Origin: SLRI01 sp964402505
GTDB lineage: Bacteria; Pseudomonadota; Alphaproteobacteria; Geminicoccales; Geminicoccaceae
Direction of reading: 5' to 3'
DNA: 64,000 nt
Assembly: GCA_964402505.1 (NCBI GenBank)
Contig: CAYOCP010000001.1
Coordinates: 124,001 to 188,000, forward strand
Shown: positions 55,558 to 62,793 of the stretch, one piece after another
How the letters are laid out: every line of letters starts with the position of its first letter
How positions within the stretch are numbered: the first letter of the stretch is position 1
Program-made: the position numbers and the translations under genes
Notes under the pieces: model-generated
The model's database searches: none
What the model saw: only the letters and a program-made list of their open reading frames with translations
What the model was told of the DNA's origin: nothing

Positions 55558-55578
55558 GGCCTATGACCGGCATAGGCC
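55558..55578. promoter_or_regulatory. Palindromic operator candidate of vapBC
   Basis: Perfect 8-base arms GGCCTATG (55558-55565) and CATAGGCC (55571-55578) with a 5-base spacer, 15 bases before the vapB ATG. VapB/VapBC complexes bind such palindromes to repress their own operon. Confidence 0.6.
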
Positions 55579-55593
55579 AATGAGGAGACGAGC

Positions 55594-55827
55594 ATGAGCG
55601 CTGCGCGTCGCGCCAAGCGCTTCAGGAACGGTCGCAATCAGGCGGTGCGCATTCCGCGCGAGCTGGAGCTGCCCGGCGAGGATGCACCGATCCGCAAGGA
55701 CGGTGACCGGCTGATCATCGCGCCGGCACCGGTGCGCTCGCTGCTGGCGTGGCTGCAAGCGCAGGCGCCGCTCGACGAGGCATTCCCGGTGATCGAGGAT
55801 CCGGCGCCGGCACTTGTCCGGTTCTGA
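55594..55827 (+). CDS. vapB: VapB-type (AbrB/SpoVT) antitoxin
   Basis: 77 residues with an N-terminal swapped-hairpin AbrB domain (AKRFRNGRNQAVRIPRELELPGEDAPIRKDGDRLII), typical of VagC/VapB antitoxins, and a C-terminal tail (PLDEAFPVIEDPAPALVRF) that would wrap the PIN toxin. ATG at 55594 has GAGGAGA 6-8 bases upstream. The partner toxin gene follows after 16 bases. The antitoxin looks intact, unlike the toxin. Confidence 0.88.
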   Translation: MSAARRAKRFRNGRNQAVRIPRELELPGEDAPIRKDGDRLIIAPAPVRSLLAWLQAQAPLDEAFPVIEDPAPALVRF

Positions 55828-55843
55828 CCCAGCATTGGCGCGC

Positions 55844-56086
55844 ATGCGCTATCTGCTCGACACCAACATCCTTTCCGATCTCGTCCGCCACCCGCAGGGG
55901 CGTGTCGTGGCACGCATCGTCCGGCTGCGCGCCCGCTTGCAGGGTGCAGGCACACCGATCGGCAGCAACGATCTCCTGATCGCCGCCCAAACGCTCGCCC
56001 TCGGCCACACCCTGGTCACCGCCAATGAAGCCGCGCTCGGTCGAATTGCCGAGCTGTCGCTGCAGAACCGGCTCGAGGCCGGCTGA
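55844..56086 (+). pseudogene. vapC: VapC PIN-domain toxin with internal deletion
   Basis: Only 80 residues, where VapC toxins have about 130. The N-terminal MRYLLDTNILSDLVRHPQGRVVARI (first acidic residue D6) runs directly into RARLQGAGTPIGSNDLLIAAQTLALGHTLVTANEA, which belongs to the last third of the domain (D43 in SND is the third acidic residue). The middle, with the AEL-type glutamate, is absent in frame, so about 50 residues appear deleted and the nuclease site is incomplete. The frame itself is open, so a shortened protein could still be made and bind VapB. Confidence 0.75.
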
Positions 56087-56095
56087 GAGCCCGGC

Positions 56096-56278
56096 TCACC
56101 GCTCCCCGCCCTTCCTGCCGGTGTCGTCGCCCTGCTCCTCGTCGTCATCGAAGAGGATGCGCTCGGCGGCACCATCGAGGTCGTCGAACTGGCCGGAGCG
56201 GAGCGCCCAGAGAAAGCCCAGAAGGCCGAGGAAGCCGAGGAAGAGGGCGATCGGGATGAGGTAGAGGAGGCCCGACAC
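56096..56278 (-). CDS. ccoS: cbb3-type cytochrome oxidase assembly protein CcoS
   Basis: 60 residues: MSGLLYLIPIALFLGFLGLLGFLWALRSGQFDDLDGAAERILFDDDE. One membrane helix followed by WALRSGQFDDLDGAAERIL and an acidic tail is the CcoS pattern. CcoS helps insert cofactors into cbb3 cytochrome c oxidase. It usually ends a ccoGHIS set, but no ccoG, ccoH, ccoI or ccoNOQP is in this window, so it stands alone. It follows zapE on the minus strand with a 9-base gap and converges on vapC. Confidence 0.85.
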   Translation of the reverse strand: MSGLLYLIPIALFLGFLGLLGFLWALRSGQFDDLDGAAERILFDDDEEQGDDTGRKGGER

Positions 56279-56287
56279 GGCAGAAGC

Positions 56288-57460
56288 TCAGACGAGGTCG
56301 CTGGTCAGCGCGAACGCCTCGAGCGTCGGCGCCGGACCGTTCTTCGGGCGGTTGCGGCAGGCCTCCAGCCACTCCCTCGACTGCATCTCCATGAGCCGGC
56401 TCGCCGTGCGCCGGAACTCGAAGGCGCCGTCCCCCTCGGGATAGAGCTCGTCGACCGGCCCGGCGGCCGAGAGAAAAAGCATGATCCGGCTTTCGTAGAG
56501 CGCGTCGATCAGGGTGATGAAGCGTCGGGCCTCGTTGCGCCGGTCCGGGGTCAGGTGCGGCACGCCGTCGAGCACGACGCTGTGATAGTGGCGGCTGATG
56601 GCGAGGTAGTCGGCGGGACCCAAGGGCTGGGCGCAGAGATCGGCGAAGGCGAAGCGGGCAACCCCGCCCGCGGCCCGGGGCACGACCAGCCGGCGGAGCC
56701 CGACCTCGAGCTCGGCCGGTGCCGCCGCTGCCCCATCGGCGAGGGCGGCGAAGATGCCGTCGAGGGCGGCACGCGCCTCGGGGCCGAGCGGGTAATGGTA
56801 GACCGGCAGGTCGCGCAGCTGCAGCAGGCGGTAGTCGACCGGCCCGTCGAGGGCGACGATCAGGAGCCGCTCCTTCAGGAGATCGATGAACGGCAGAAAG
56901 CGCACCCGATTGAGGCCGTCCTCGTAGAGCCGATCCGGCGGCCAGTTGGAGGTGGCGACCACCACCACCCCCCGGTCGAAGAGCGCCTCGAACAAGCGGC
57001 CGAGGATCATGGCATCGGCGATGTTGACGACGTGGAACTCGTCGAAGCAGAGGAGACGGATCTCGGCGGCCAGGATGTGGGCGAGCTGGACAAGAGGATC
57101 GCGCTTGCCGCTCGCCTGGCGCAGCGCATGCAGGCGTGCCTGCACCTCGAGCATGAAGGCGTGGAAATGCACCCGCCGCTTCGCCTCGATCCGCACAGCG
57201 GCGAAGAAGAGATCCATGAGCATCGACTTGCCGCGGCCGACCCCGCCATGGATGTAGAGCCCCTTCGGCGCCGGCCCCCGCGGTGCGGGTGCGCGGCCGA
57301 TCAGCCGGTCGAGGAGGCCCCGCGGCGGCTCCGTCGCCGGCGCCGGCTCCCGCTCCAGCCGCCGCGCCAGCGCCTCGAGCCGCTCGGCGACGGCGCGCTG
57401 GACGGGATCCTGGACGATCGTGCCCGCATCGAGCAGGGCCTGGTAGCGTTCGAGGGGCAT
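56288..57460 (-). CDS. zapE: Cell division protein ZapE (AFG1-like ATPase)
   Basis: 390 residues. AAA-type ATPase with Walker A GLYIHGGVGRGKSMLMDLFF near residue 78, Walker B LLCFDEFHVVNIADAMIL, VVVATSNWPPDRLYEDGLNRVRFLPFIDLL, and the C-terminal LISRHYHSVVLDGVP-like and RFITLIDALYESRIML segments of the AFG1/ZapE family. E. coli ZapE acts on Z-rings under stress. The ATG at 57460 matches the family's MPLERYQALLDAG start, although no clear ribosome site precedes it. The frame is open upstream with no family likeness. Confidence 0.92.
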   Translation of the reverse strand: MPLERYQALLDAGTIVQDPVQRAVAERLEALARRLEREPAPATEPPRGLLDRLIGRAPAPRGPAPKGLYIHGGVGRGKSMLMDLFFAAVRIEAKRRVHFHAFMLEVQARLHALRQASGKRDPLVQLAHILAAEIRLLCFDEFHVVNIADAMILGRLFEALFDRGVVVVATSNWPPDRLYEDGLNRVRFLPFIDLLKERLLIVALDGPVDYRLLQLRDLPVYHYPLGPEARAALDGIFAALADGAAAAPAELEVGLRRLVVPRAAGGVARFAFADLCAQPLGPADYLAISRHYHSVVLDGVPHLTPDRRNEARRFITLIDALYESRIMLFLSAAGPVDELYPEGDGAFEFRRTASRLMEMQSREWLEACRNRPKNGPAPTLEAFALTSDLV

Positions 57461-57557
57461 GATGGTGGAACGGATGGCTGGTGCGAGATTGGCAGCGTCG
57501 TAGCAGCCGACGTGCCGAATGCCTACCGCCGGCGCTGCCGGGCCCCGGTTCCGGGCG

Positions 57558-57893
57558 CTATCGTCGCGGCCCCGCCCCTTGCCCCGTCCGATGCTTGACA
57601 TAGGCCCTCAGCACGGCGTTCATGAGGGTCTGATAGCCCTTTCCCTGGCTCTGAAACCACCGCACCACGTCGGCGTCGAGGCGAAGCGTCATCTGCTTCT
57701 TGGGCTCGGGCACGCCTGCGATAATCGTGTCCTCCCAGCCCTCATAAGGCCGGGGTGCCTCGGGATCCGCATGGCGGCGACGCATGGCCTCCTCATGGCT
57801 CATGCCGCGATCGGTGCGCCCGGCACCCGCCGCCCGCCTGGCGGCCAGCTCGTCAGCCGTATAGCCTGTGATATTCCCGGATTTCCCAGTCAT
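57558..57893 (-). CDS. brnA: BrnA-family antitoxin
   Basis: 111 residues. The N-terminal NITGYTADELAARRAAGAGRTD and the C-terminal ribbon-helix-helix-like KKQMTLRLDADVVRWFQSQGKGYQTLMNAVLRAYVKH are the BrnA (DUF4415) features: the C-terminal part binds DNA and the N-terminal part neutralises BrnT. It starts 41 bases before the brnT stop, so the pair is coupled. The ATG at 57893 is favoured because the conserved YTADEL segment lies near it. An ATG at 57803 would cut that away. Confidence 0.9.
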   Translation of the reverse strand: MTGKSGNITGYTADELAARRAAGAGRTDRGMSHEEAMRRRHADPEAPRPYEGWEDTIIAGVPEPKKQMTLRLDADVVRWFQSQGKGYQTLMNAVLRAYVKHRTGQGAGPRR

Positions 57894-58122
57894 CGGCCCG
57901 ATAGGCGGATATGATCCGCCTCCTCCCGCCGCGCGTTGTCCAAACCACGAGATAGAGCCGTTCGCCCATCAAGCCAACGGTTCCCCAACTGTCCTCACCG
58001 TCGCGCGGCGTGTGGTACGTGAAGACAGGCCGCCCGTCGAAAAGCTGGACCACATCGATAAGATCGACCCGGTGCAACGCGATATTTCGCAGACGCTTGG
58101 CCTCATCCCATTCGAAATCCAT
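57853..58122 (-). CDS. brnT: BrnT-family ribonuclease toxin
   Basis: 89 residues: MDFEWDEAKRLRNIALHRVDLIDVVQLFDGRPVFTYHTPRDGEDSWGTVGLMGERLYLVVWTTRGGRRRIISAYRADDWEIREY. The FEWDEAKRxxNxxxHxV start, the central GLMGxRLYLVVWT strand and the RIISAYRA end match BrnT, a RelE-like ribosome-independent RNase. The length is normal and no residue is obviously missing. Toxin before antitoxin is the normal BrnT-BrnA order. It follows hemH on the same strand after 62 bases. Confidence 0.92.
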   Translation of the reverse strand: MDFEWDEAKRLRNIALHRVDLIDVVQLFDGRPVFTYHTPRDGEDSWGTVGLMGERLYLVVWTTRGGRRRIISAYRADDWEIREYHRLYG

Positions 58123-58141
58123 TGTAGCGCCGAATTGTAGC
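58121..58141 (-). promoter_or_regulatory. GCTACAAT direct repeats with -10-like box before brnT
   Basis: On the minus strand GCTACAAT occurs twice (58134-58141 and 58121-58128), and the second copy runs into the brnT ATG. TACAAT in the first copy resembles a -10 box, placing transcription start very near the ATG. The repeats may also be the BrnA binding site. Confidence 0.4.
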
Positions 58142-58184
58142 TACGCGCAAGGGTCGCCGGATCATGCGACGTCGATGGACGCGT

Positions 58185-59279
58185 TCAGGCGCCGCGTACC
58201 CAGCCGCTGATCTCCCGCTCGGCGAGCGTCGCGAGGAAGTCGATATGCGCGTCGTCGTCGTTCAGGCAGGGGATGTAGGTGAATTTCTCGCCGCCGGCGG
58301 CGAGGAAGGATTGTCGGCCCTCCTGGTCGATCTCCTCGAGCGTCTCGACACAGTCGGCGACGAAGGCCGGCGAAATTACGGCGATCCGCTTCGTGCCCTC
58401 CCTCGGCAGATGCTCGAGCGTCTGGTCGAGATAGGGTTGCAGCCACTCCTCGGGGCCGAACCTCGACTGGAAGCAGGTCATGATGCGCTGTTCGCTCCAG
58501 CCCAGGCGCTCGCGCACGAGGCGCGTCGTCTTCTGGCACATGCAGTGATAGGGGTCGCCGCTCATGAGATAGCGCCTGGGCAGGCCGTGATAGGACACGA
58601 TGAGCCTCTCCGGCGTCCAGTCGAGGGTCGCCAGATGCCGCTCGATGCTGCGGGCCAGAAGGTCGATATAGCCCGGGTCGTCGTGATAGGGGCCCATGGT
58701 GCGGATGGCCGGTTGTCGGCGCATCTTCATGAGCGCCTCGAAGGCCTTGTCGTAGGCGGTGGCGGTGGTCGGTGCCGCGTATTGCGGGTAGAGCGCCATG
58801 AGCGCCACGCGGTCGCAGCCGCCCGCCACCATGCGCTCCAGGACCGGCCCGATCGCCGGATTGCCGTAGCGCATGGCCCAGTCGACGACGATCCCGGGAT
58901 GGCGCCCGGCGAGAGCACTCGCCAGCTTCTCCGCCTGGCTTCGGGTGATGGTGCGGAGCGGGCTCTCGTCCCGGTCCTCGTTCCAGATCGAGCGGTAGGC
59001 GGCGCCCGAGCTGAAGGGGCGCCTGGTCAGCACGACGAGCTGCAGGAGCGGCTGCCAGAGCCAGGGCGAGTAGTCGATCACCCGCCTGTCGGAAAGGAAC
59101 TCCGAAAGGTAGCGGCGCATCGAGCGGTAGTCGGTGCCATCGGGCGTGCCGAGGTTGAGCAGCACGACACCGATCCGCCGGGGCGGCACCTCGGGATGGT
59201 CCGGCGGCAGGGGACCCGTGGCCGCGGCCGGCACCACCCGGTCCTCGGGCCTCTCCTCGATCACGCCGAGCTCGCTCAT
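58185..59279 (-). CDS. hemH: Ferrochelatase
   Basis: 364 residues. It inserts iron into protoporphyrin IX to make heme. Family motifs are VLLNLGTPDGTDYRSMRRYLSEFLSD at the N-terminus, the metal-site histidine in IVSYHGLPRRYL near residue 220, and CFQSRFGPEEWLQPY with the conserved glutamates. VISPAFVADCVETLEEI follows. The ATG at 59279 is chosen because the frame further upstream reads an Arg/Gln-rich stretch not seen in the family. It has an N-terminal extension of about 30 residues before the conserved domain. Confidence 0.94.
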   Translation of the reverse strand: MSELGVIEERPEDRVVPAAATGPLPPDHPEVPPRRIGVVLLNLGTPDGTDYRSMRRYLSEFLSDRRVIDYSPWLWQPLLQLVVLTRRPFSSGAAYRSIWNEDRDESPLRTITRSQAEKLASALAGRHPGIVVDWAMRYGNPAIGPVLERMVAGGCDRVALMALYPQYAAPTTATAYDKAFEALMKMRRQPAIRTMGPYHDDPGYIDLLARSIERHLATLDWTPERLIVSYHGLPRRYLMSGDPYHCMCQKTTRLVRERLGWSEQRIMTCFQSRFGPEEWLQPYLDQTLEHLPREGTKRIAVISPAFVADCVETLEEIDQEGRQSFLAAGGEKFTYIPCLNDDDAHIDFLATLAEREISGWVRGA

Positions 59280-59461
59280 CCAAAGCCCTCTTCGCCGCTG
59301 CCGGTCCCGCGTCTGCACATAGGTCCTCTGCGGCAACGGGCAAGCGGGCCGGATTGTCCTGCCGCGTATTGGCGGATAGGATGGGGCGGTCCGTTGTCCG
59401 TGGCCAGACGCCCCTGCCCTCTCCGGGCTCGGCGCGCGCCGCTCAACCAGGAAGCACCGTC

Positions 59462-60844
59462 ATGCCGATCGCCCCCAATTCGCTCGCCGCCCGCGACATC
59501 GCCTACAATATCCACCCCTACACCAATCTCCGGGTGCACGAGCAGCAGGGTCCCCTCGTGATCACCGGGGGCAACGGCATCTACGTCAAGGACGACGACG
59601 GCAAGGAGTATCTCGAGGGTCTGGCCGGACTCTGGTGCACCAGCCTCGGCTTCAGCAACAAGCGGCTGGTCGAGGCGGCGCGGCGGCAGCTCGACGAGAT
59701 GCCCTACTCGCACCAGTTCGCGCACCGCTCGACCGAGCCCGTGATCGAGCTCGCCGAGAAGCTCATGGGCATAGCGCCCAAGCCGCTGCAGAAGGCCTTC
59801 TTCGTCAACTCGGGCTCGGAGGCGATCGACACCGCGATCAAGCTGATCTGGTACTACAACAATGCGAGGGGCAAGCCCGAGAAGAAGCGGATCATCGCCC
59901 GGCGCCGCGGCTATCACGGCATCACCGTGGCGGCCGGCCATCTGACCGGCCTGCCCTACGCCCGCGCCGGCTTCGATTTGCCGATGAGCGACCGCTTTTT
60001 CCACGTCACCCCGCCCTCCCACTACCGCGAGGGCCTGGAGGGTGAGAGCGAGGCCGAATTCACCGACCGGCTGGCGCTGGAGATCGAGACGCTGATCCAG
60101 GCCTTGGGGCCCGATACGGTCGCGGCCTTCGTCGCCGAGCCGGTCCAGGGGGCGGGCGGCGTCATCGTCCCGCCCGCCGACTACTTCAGGAAGATCCAGC
60201 CGATCCTGAAGAAATACGACGTGCTGATGGTCGCGGACGAGGTCATCTGCGGCTTCGGCCGCACCGGCCAGATGTTCGGCTGCAACACGTTCGGCATCGA
60301 GCCCGACCTCATGACGGTGGCGAAGCAGTTGAGCTCCGCCTATCTGCCGATCGCCGGGCTCCTGATGCGCGAGGCCTTCTACGACGTGCTCGCCGAGCAG
60401 ACGCAGAAGCTCGGCGTGCTCGGCATGGGCTACACCTATGGCGGCCACCCCGCCGCGGCCGCGGTCGCCCTCGAGACCCTGAAAATCTACGAGGAGGAGG
60501 ACGTGGTCGGCCACGTCCAGTCCATCTCGCCGCGTTTCATGGCCAGGCTGAAGAAGGTCGGCGAGCATCCGCTGGTCGGCGAGGCGCGCGGCGTCGGGCT
60601 GATCGGGGCCATCGAGATCGTCGCCGACAAGGCCAGCCGGACGCAGTATCCGGCGGCGGCCAAGGCCGCGGCGGCTGTCGCCGCCAACTGCCAGGCGCGG
60701 GGCCTGATCTTGCGGCCGCTGCCGGGCGACGTGGTCGGAATCTGCCCGCCTCTGATCATCACCGAGAAGGAGGTGGACCTCCTCTTCGACCGCCTCGACC
60801 AGGCGCTCGACGACACGCTGCCGGCGATGCAGAAGGCGGCTTGA
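59462..60844 (+). CDS. Class III aminotransferase (omega-transaminase type)
   Basis: 460 residues, PLP-dependent aspartate aminotransferase-fold family III. FFVNSGSEAIDTAIKLIWYYN binds the PLP phosphate, RRRGYHGITVAAGHLTG is the ring-stacking YHG motif, VAFVAEPVQGAGGVIVPP and MVADEVICGFGRTGQMFG follow, and the Schiff-base lysine is in MTVAKQLSSAYLP near residue 288. Such enzymes use pyruvate with beta-alanine, taurine or polyamine donors. The exact donor is not readable here. The ATG at 59462 lies after an AACCAGGAAG site. Confidence 0.92.
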   Translation: MPIAPNSLAARDIAYNIHPYTNLRVHEQQGPLVITGGNGIYVKDDDGKEYLEGLAGLWCTSLGFSNKRLVEAARRQLDEMPYSHQFAHRSTEPVIELAEKLMGIAPKPLQKAFFVNSGSEAIDTAIKLIWYYNNARGKPEKKRIIARRRGYHGITVAAGHLTGLPYARAGFDLPMSDRFFHVTPPSHYREGLEGESEAEFTDRLALEIETLIQALGPDTVAAFVAEPVQGAGGVIVPPADYFRKIQPILKKYDVLMVADEVICGFGRTGQMFGCNTFGIEPDLMTVAKQLSSAYLPIAGLLMREAFYDVLAEQTQKLGVLGMGYTYGGHPAAAAVALETLKIYEEEDVVGHVQSISPRFMARLKKVGEHPLVGEARGVGLIGAIEIVADKASRTQYPAAAKAAAAVAANCQARGLILRPLPGDVVGICPPLIITEKEVDLLFDRLDQALDDTLPAMQKAA

Positions 60845-60890
60845 GGGGGCATTTCGGCGGGAGCGCGGGTAGACGGGTCCCGGCCGGGCG

Positions 60891-61088
60891 ATGAAGCCGC
60901 ATCCCTGGCTGAGACCTCTCTACCGCCGCGTGCTGGTCACGCTCTTCTGCATCGTCTGGATGGCGTGGGAGGCCTATTACGACGCGGGCTCCGTGTGGTT
61001 CCTTTTGATGGTCGGGGTCACGGCTTGGGCGATCTGGGACTTCTTTCTTTCCGGCAATTACGCGCCCAAGCCGGCCGGCGGCGAATGA
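60891..61088 (+). CDS. Small membrane protein, hypothetical
   Basis: 65 residues with a basic N-terminus (MKPHPWLRPLYRR) and two hydrophobic segments (VLVTLFCIVWMAWEAYY and VWFLLMVGVTAWAIWDFFL). No family recognised with confidence. It overlaps the cytochrome c gene by 4 bases (ATGA), so the two are made together and may work at the membrane as a pair, perhaps one as an anchor or electron partner for the other. That is inference from context only. Confidence 0.75.
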   Translation: MKPHPWLRPLYRRVLVTLFCIVWMAWEAYYDAGSVWFLLMVGVTAWAIWDFFLSGNYAPKPAGGE

Positions 61089-61570
61089 GGGGCAGAATCG
61101 TTCTCCTCTGGGCGGTGCTGGCCATTGTCCCCTGCGCGACGCTGGCGCGTGACGTGCATGTCGAGTGGGAGGACCGCTGCGCCGAGTGCCACGGCCATGC
61201 CGGCGCCTTCGCCCGCCAGCGGCTCGCCGTCGTGGACGGCGTTCTGGTCTCCGATCATTGGGGGACCGAGGTCGGACGGTTTCTCGCCAATCATCACACC
61301 ACGCCGGCGACGCTCGGGCCGATCACCGCGATGCTGATGGCACAGGCGACCACGCCCCCGGTCTATGCCGAGCGCTGCGCCGGTTGCCACGGTCCGGCCG
61401 CCGGTCTCGTGCGGCAATCCATCGTGCGGCGGAATGGCCAGCCGGTCATCGCCAGCAGCGGTCTGCCGCTCGCCGATGCCCTCGAGCGGCACGGCCGGCT
61501 CGAGCCGGGCGAGCTCGACATCGTTGTGCGGACACTCGACCGGCTGATCGACGAGACCATGAGCCGCTGA
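61085..61570 (+). CDS. Di-heme c-type cytochrome-like protein
   Basis: 161 residues with a signal peptide (IVLLWAVLAIVPCATLA) and two CxxCH heme-attachment motifs, CAECH near residue 34 and CAGCH near residue 99. Each half resembles a short class I cytochrome c domain, although no clear distal methionine is evident in the first half. It would carry electrons in the periplasm. ATGA overlap with the small membrane protein before it. It converges on the lipoprotein pair, with a GC-rich repeat in the 27-base gap. Confidence 0.85.
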   Translation: MRGRIVLLWAVLAIVPCATLARDVHVEWEDRCAECHGHAGAFARQRLAVVDGVLVSDHWGTEVGRFLANHHTTPATLGPITAMLMAQATTPPVYAERCAGCHGPAAGLVRQSIVRRNGQPVIASSGLPLADALERHGRLEPGELDIVVRTLDRLIDETMSR

Positions 61571-61597
61571 CTGCCGCCCCCGGCGGCGGGGCAGAAA

Positions 61598-62143
61598 TCA
61601 GGCGCCGCGGCGGCAGGAGACGGTCGGCGCGTCGGGCTCGTCGCCGCGCATCACGAGCTCCCGCGCGTCGATCTGGAGAACCTCGGCCGTGCCGTCGGAG
61701 GCGAGATCGCTGAAGGCGGTCATGGCCTGATTGACCAGCGCCGACATGCCGCCCGTGCTGCCGTCGGCGGCACGGGTGGAAGCTTCTGTGTTCGTCGTGA
61801 CCATGCGATCGCCCTCGACCCGCCAGTCGGCGACGATGGTCATGATGAGATCGCCGGCGCTTGGCATCTCCTGCTCCATGGGCAGAAGCGCCTCGCTCGT
61901 CAGCGTGTGGTCGGCCCTGATGTCGAGCTTCGTCTCGATCGCCGGCTGATCCGGATAAGGGTTGAGCTCGCGGCAGGTCCAGGAGCCGACCAGCTCCTCG
62001 GCCGAGACCATGGTGACCTGCTTGGCGACGGTGGCCGGCGGGCGGGACGGGCTCGAGAACGGGTCCATCCCGCCCGTGTCGCAGGCGGCGACGAGACCGG
62101 CGACGGCGCCGATGGCGAGAAGGGAAGGCAGGCGGATCGACAA
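61598..62143 (-). CDS. Small lipoprotein A, paralogue of the next upstream gene
   Basis: 181 residues from a TTG start at 62143 with GGAG about 9 bases upstream. The signal is MSIRLPSLLAIGAVAGLVAACDTG with lipobox VAAC. The mature part has VGSWTCRELNPYPDQPAIETKLDIRADHTLTSEALL and ends VLQIDARELVMRGDEPDAPTVSCRR. These two blocks align with the gene at 62236-62784 (WTCRELNPYPDQ with WSCHELDPFPDQ). Two cysteines, one in each block, could form a disulfide. Function unknown. A small beta-barrel-like domain anchored in a membrane is inferred. Confidence 0.78.
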   Translation of the reverse strand: MSIRLPSLLAIGAVAGLVAACDTGGMDPFSSPSRPPATVAKQVTMVSAEELVGSWTCRELNPYPDQPAIETKLDIRADHTLTSEALLPMEQEMPSAGDLIMTIVADWRVEGDRMVTTNTEASTRAADGSTGGMSALVNQAMTAFSDLASDGTAEVLQIDARELVMRGDEPDAPTVSCRRGA

Positions 62144-62235
62144 GGGGGCTCTCCAGGCTCTGGGGACTGGCCCGCTCGTCGGGGCCGCCGCGAAACTGCC
62201 GGCGGCCCCGACACTTGGCAAGCCCGGCAAGGCGC

Positions 62236-62784
62236 TCACGTGGAGCGGCGGTCGCAGGCGAGCGTGGCGACACCCGGCTCCTGCTCGCGCATGACGATCC
62301 GCTCGGCACGCACCTGCAGAAGCTCCACCGGCACCGTTTCAGCCTGCAGCGCCATGGCCGCCAGCACGTTCTCCATGAGTGGCCTCGGGCCGGTCGGCCC
62401 GCTGCCGTCGGCGGGGCGGCTGGTGCCGGCGACCCCTTCCCGCAGCAGAAGATCACCCTCGAGATGCCAGCTTCCCTCGAGGATCAGGACGAGCTCGAAG
62501 GGTCCCGGCGTCTCGCCGTCGAGGAGGATGCGCTCCTCGGAGACGAACCTGCCGCCGGGCTCGAGGCGAAGCTCTGTCAGAACCGGCGCCTGGTCTGGAA
62601 AAGGGTCGAGCTCGTGGCAGCTCCAGCGCCCGACGACCTGGCCCGGCTCCGGGTCCACGGTGTCCCGGACGATGTCGAGCACGGGCCGCCGCGGCCGCTC
62701 CGCCATGCCGTCATCGGCGAGGGCGCAGGCGCCGAGCAGGGCGCAGGCGATACCTGCCGAAACGGGACTCGGATGACAACCCAT
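62236..62784 (-). CDS. Small lipoprotein B, paralogue of the downstream gene
   Basis: 182 residues. MGCHPSPVSAGIACALLGACALADDG ends in lipobox LGAC. The mature part has VGRWSCHELDPFPDQAPVLTELRLEPGGRFVSEERIL, then EGSWHLEGDLLLREG, and closes with LLQVRAERIVMREQEPGVATLACDRR. It is clearly the same family as the neighbour downstream, including both conserved cysteines (WSC and LAC). It lies only 9 bases after the glutathione-transferase-type gene on the same strand, so they are probably co-transcribed. Function unknown. Confidence 0.78.
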   Translation of the reverse strand: MGCHPSPVSAGIACALLGACALADDGMAERPRRPVLDIVRDTVDPEPGQVVGRWSCHELDPFPDQAPVLTELRLEPGGRFVSEERILLDGETPGPFELVLILEGSWHLEGDLLLREGVAGTSRPADGSGPTGPRPLMENVLAAMALQAETVPVELLQVRAERIVMREQEPGVATLACDRRST

Positions 62785-62793
62785 GCGAGCGCC

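Noticed and set aside
55558..58141. Defence or integrated element around vapBC and brnTA
   Set aside because: No integrase, repeats or attachment sites. Housekeeping genes (ccoS, zapE, hemH) are interleaved, so only two separate toxin-antitoxin pairs are supported.
61571..61597. Terminator between the cytochrome and lipoprotein A genes
   Set aside because: The CTGCC/GGCAG arms pair only partly and no T-run follows on either strand, so it is too weak to list.
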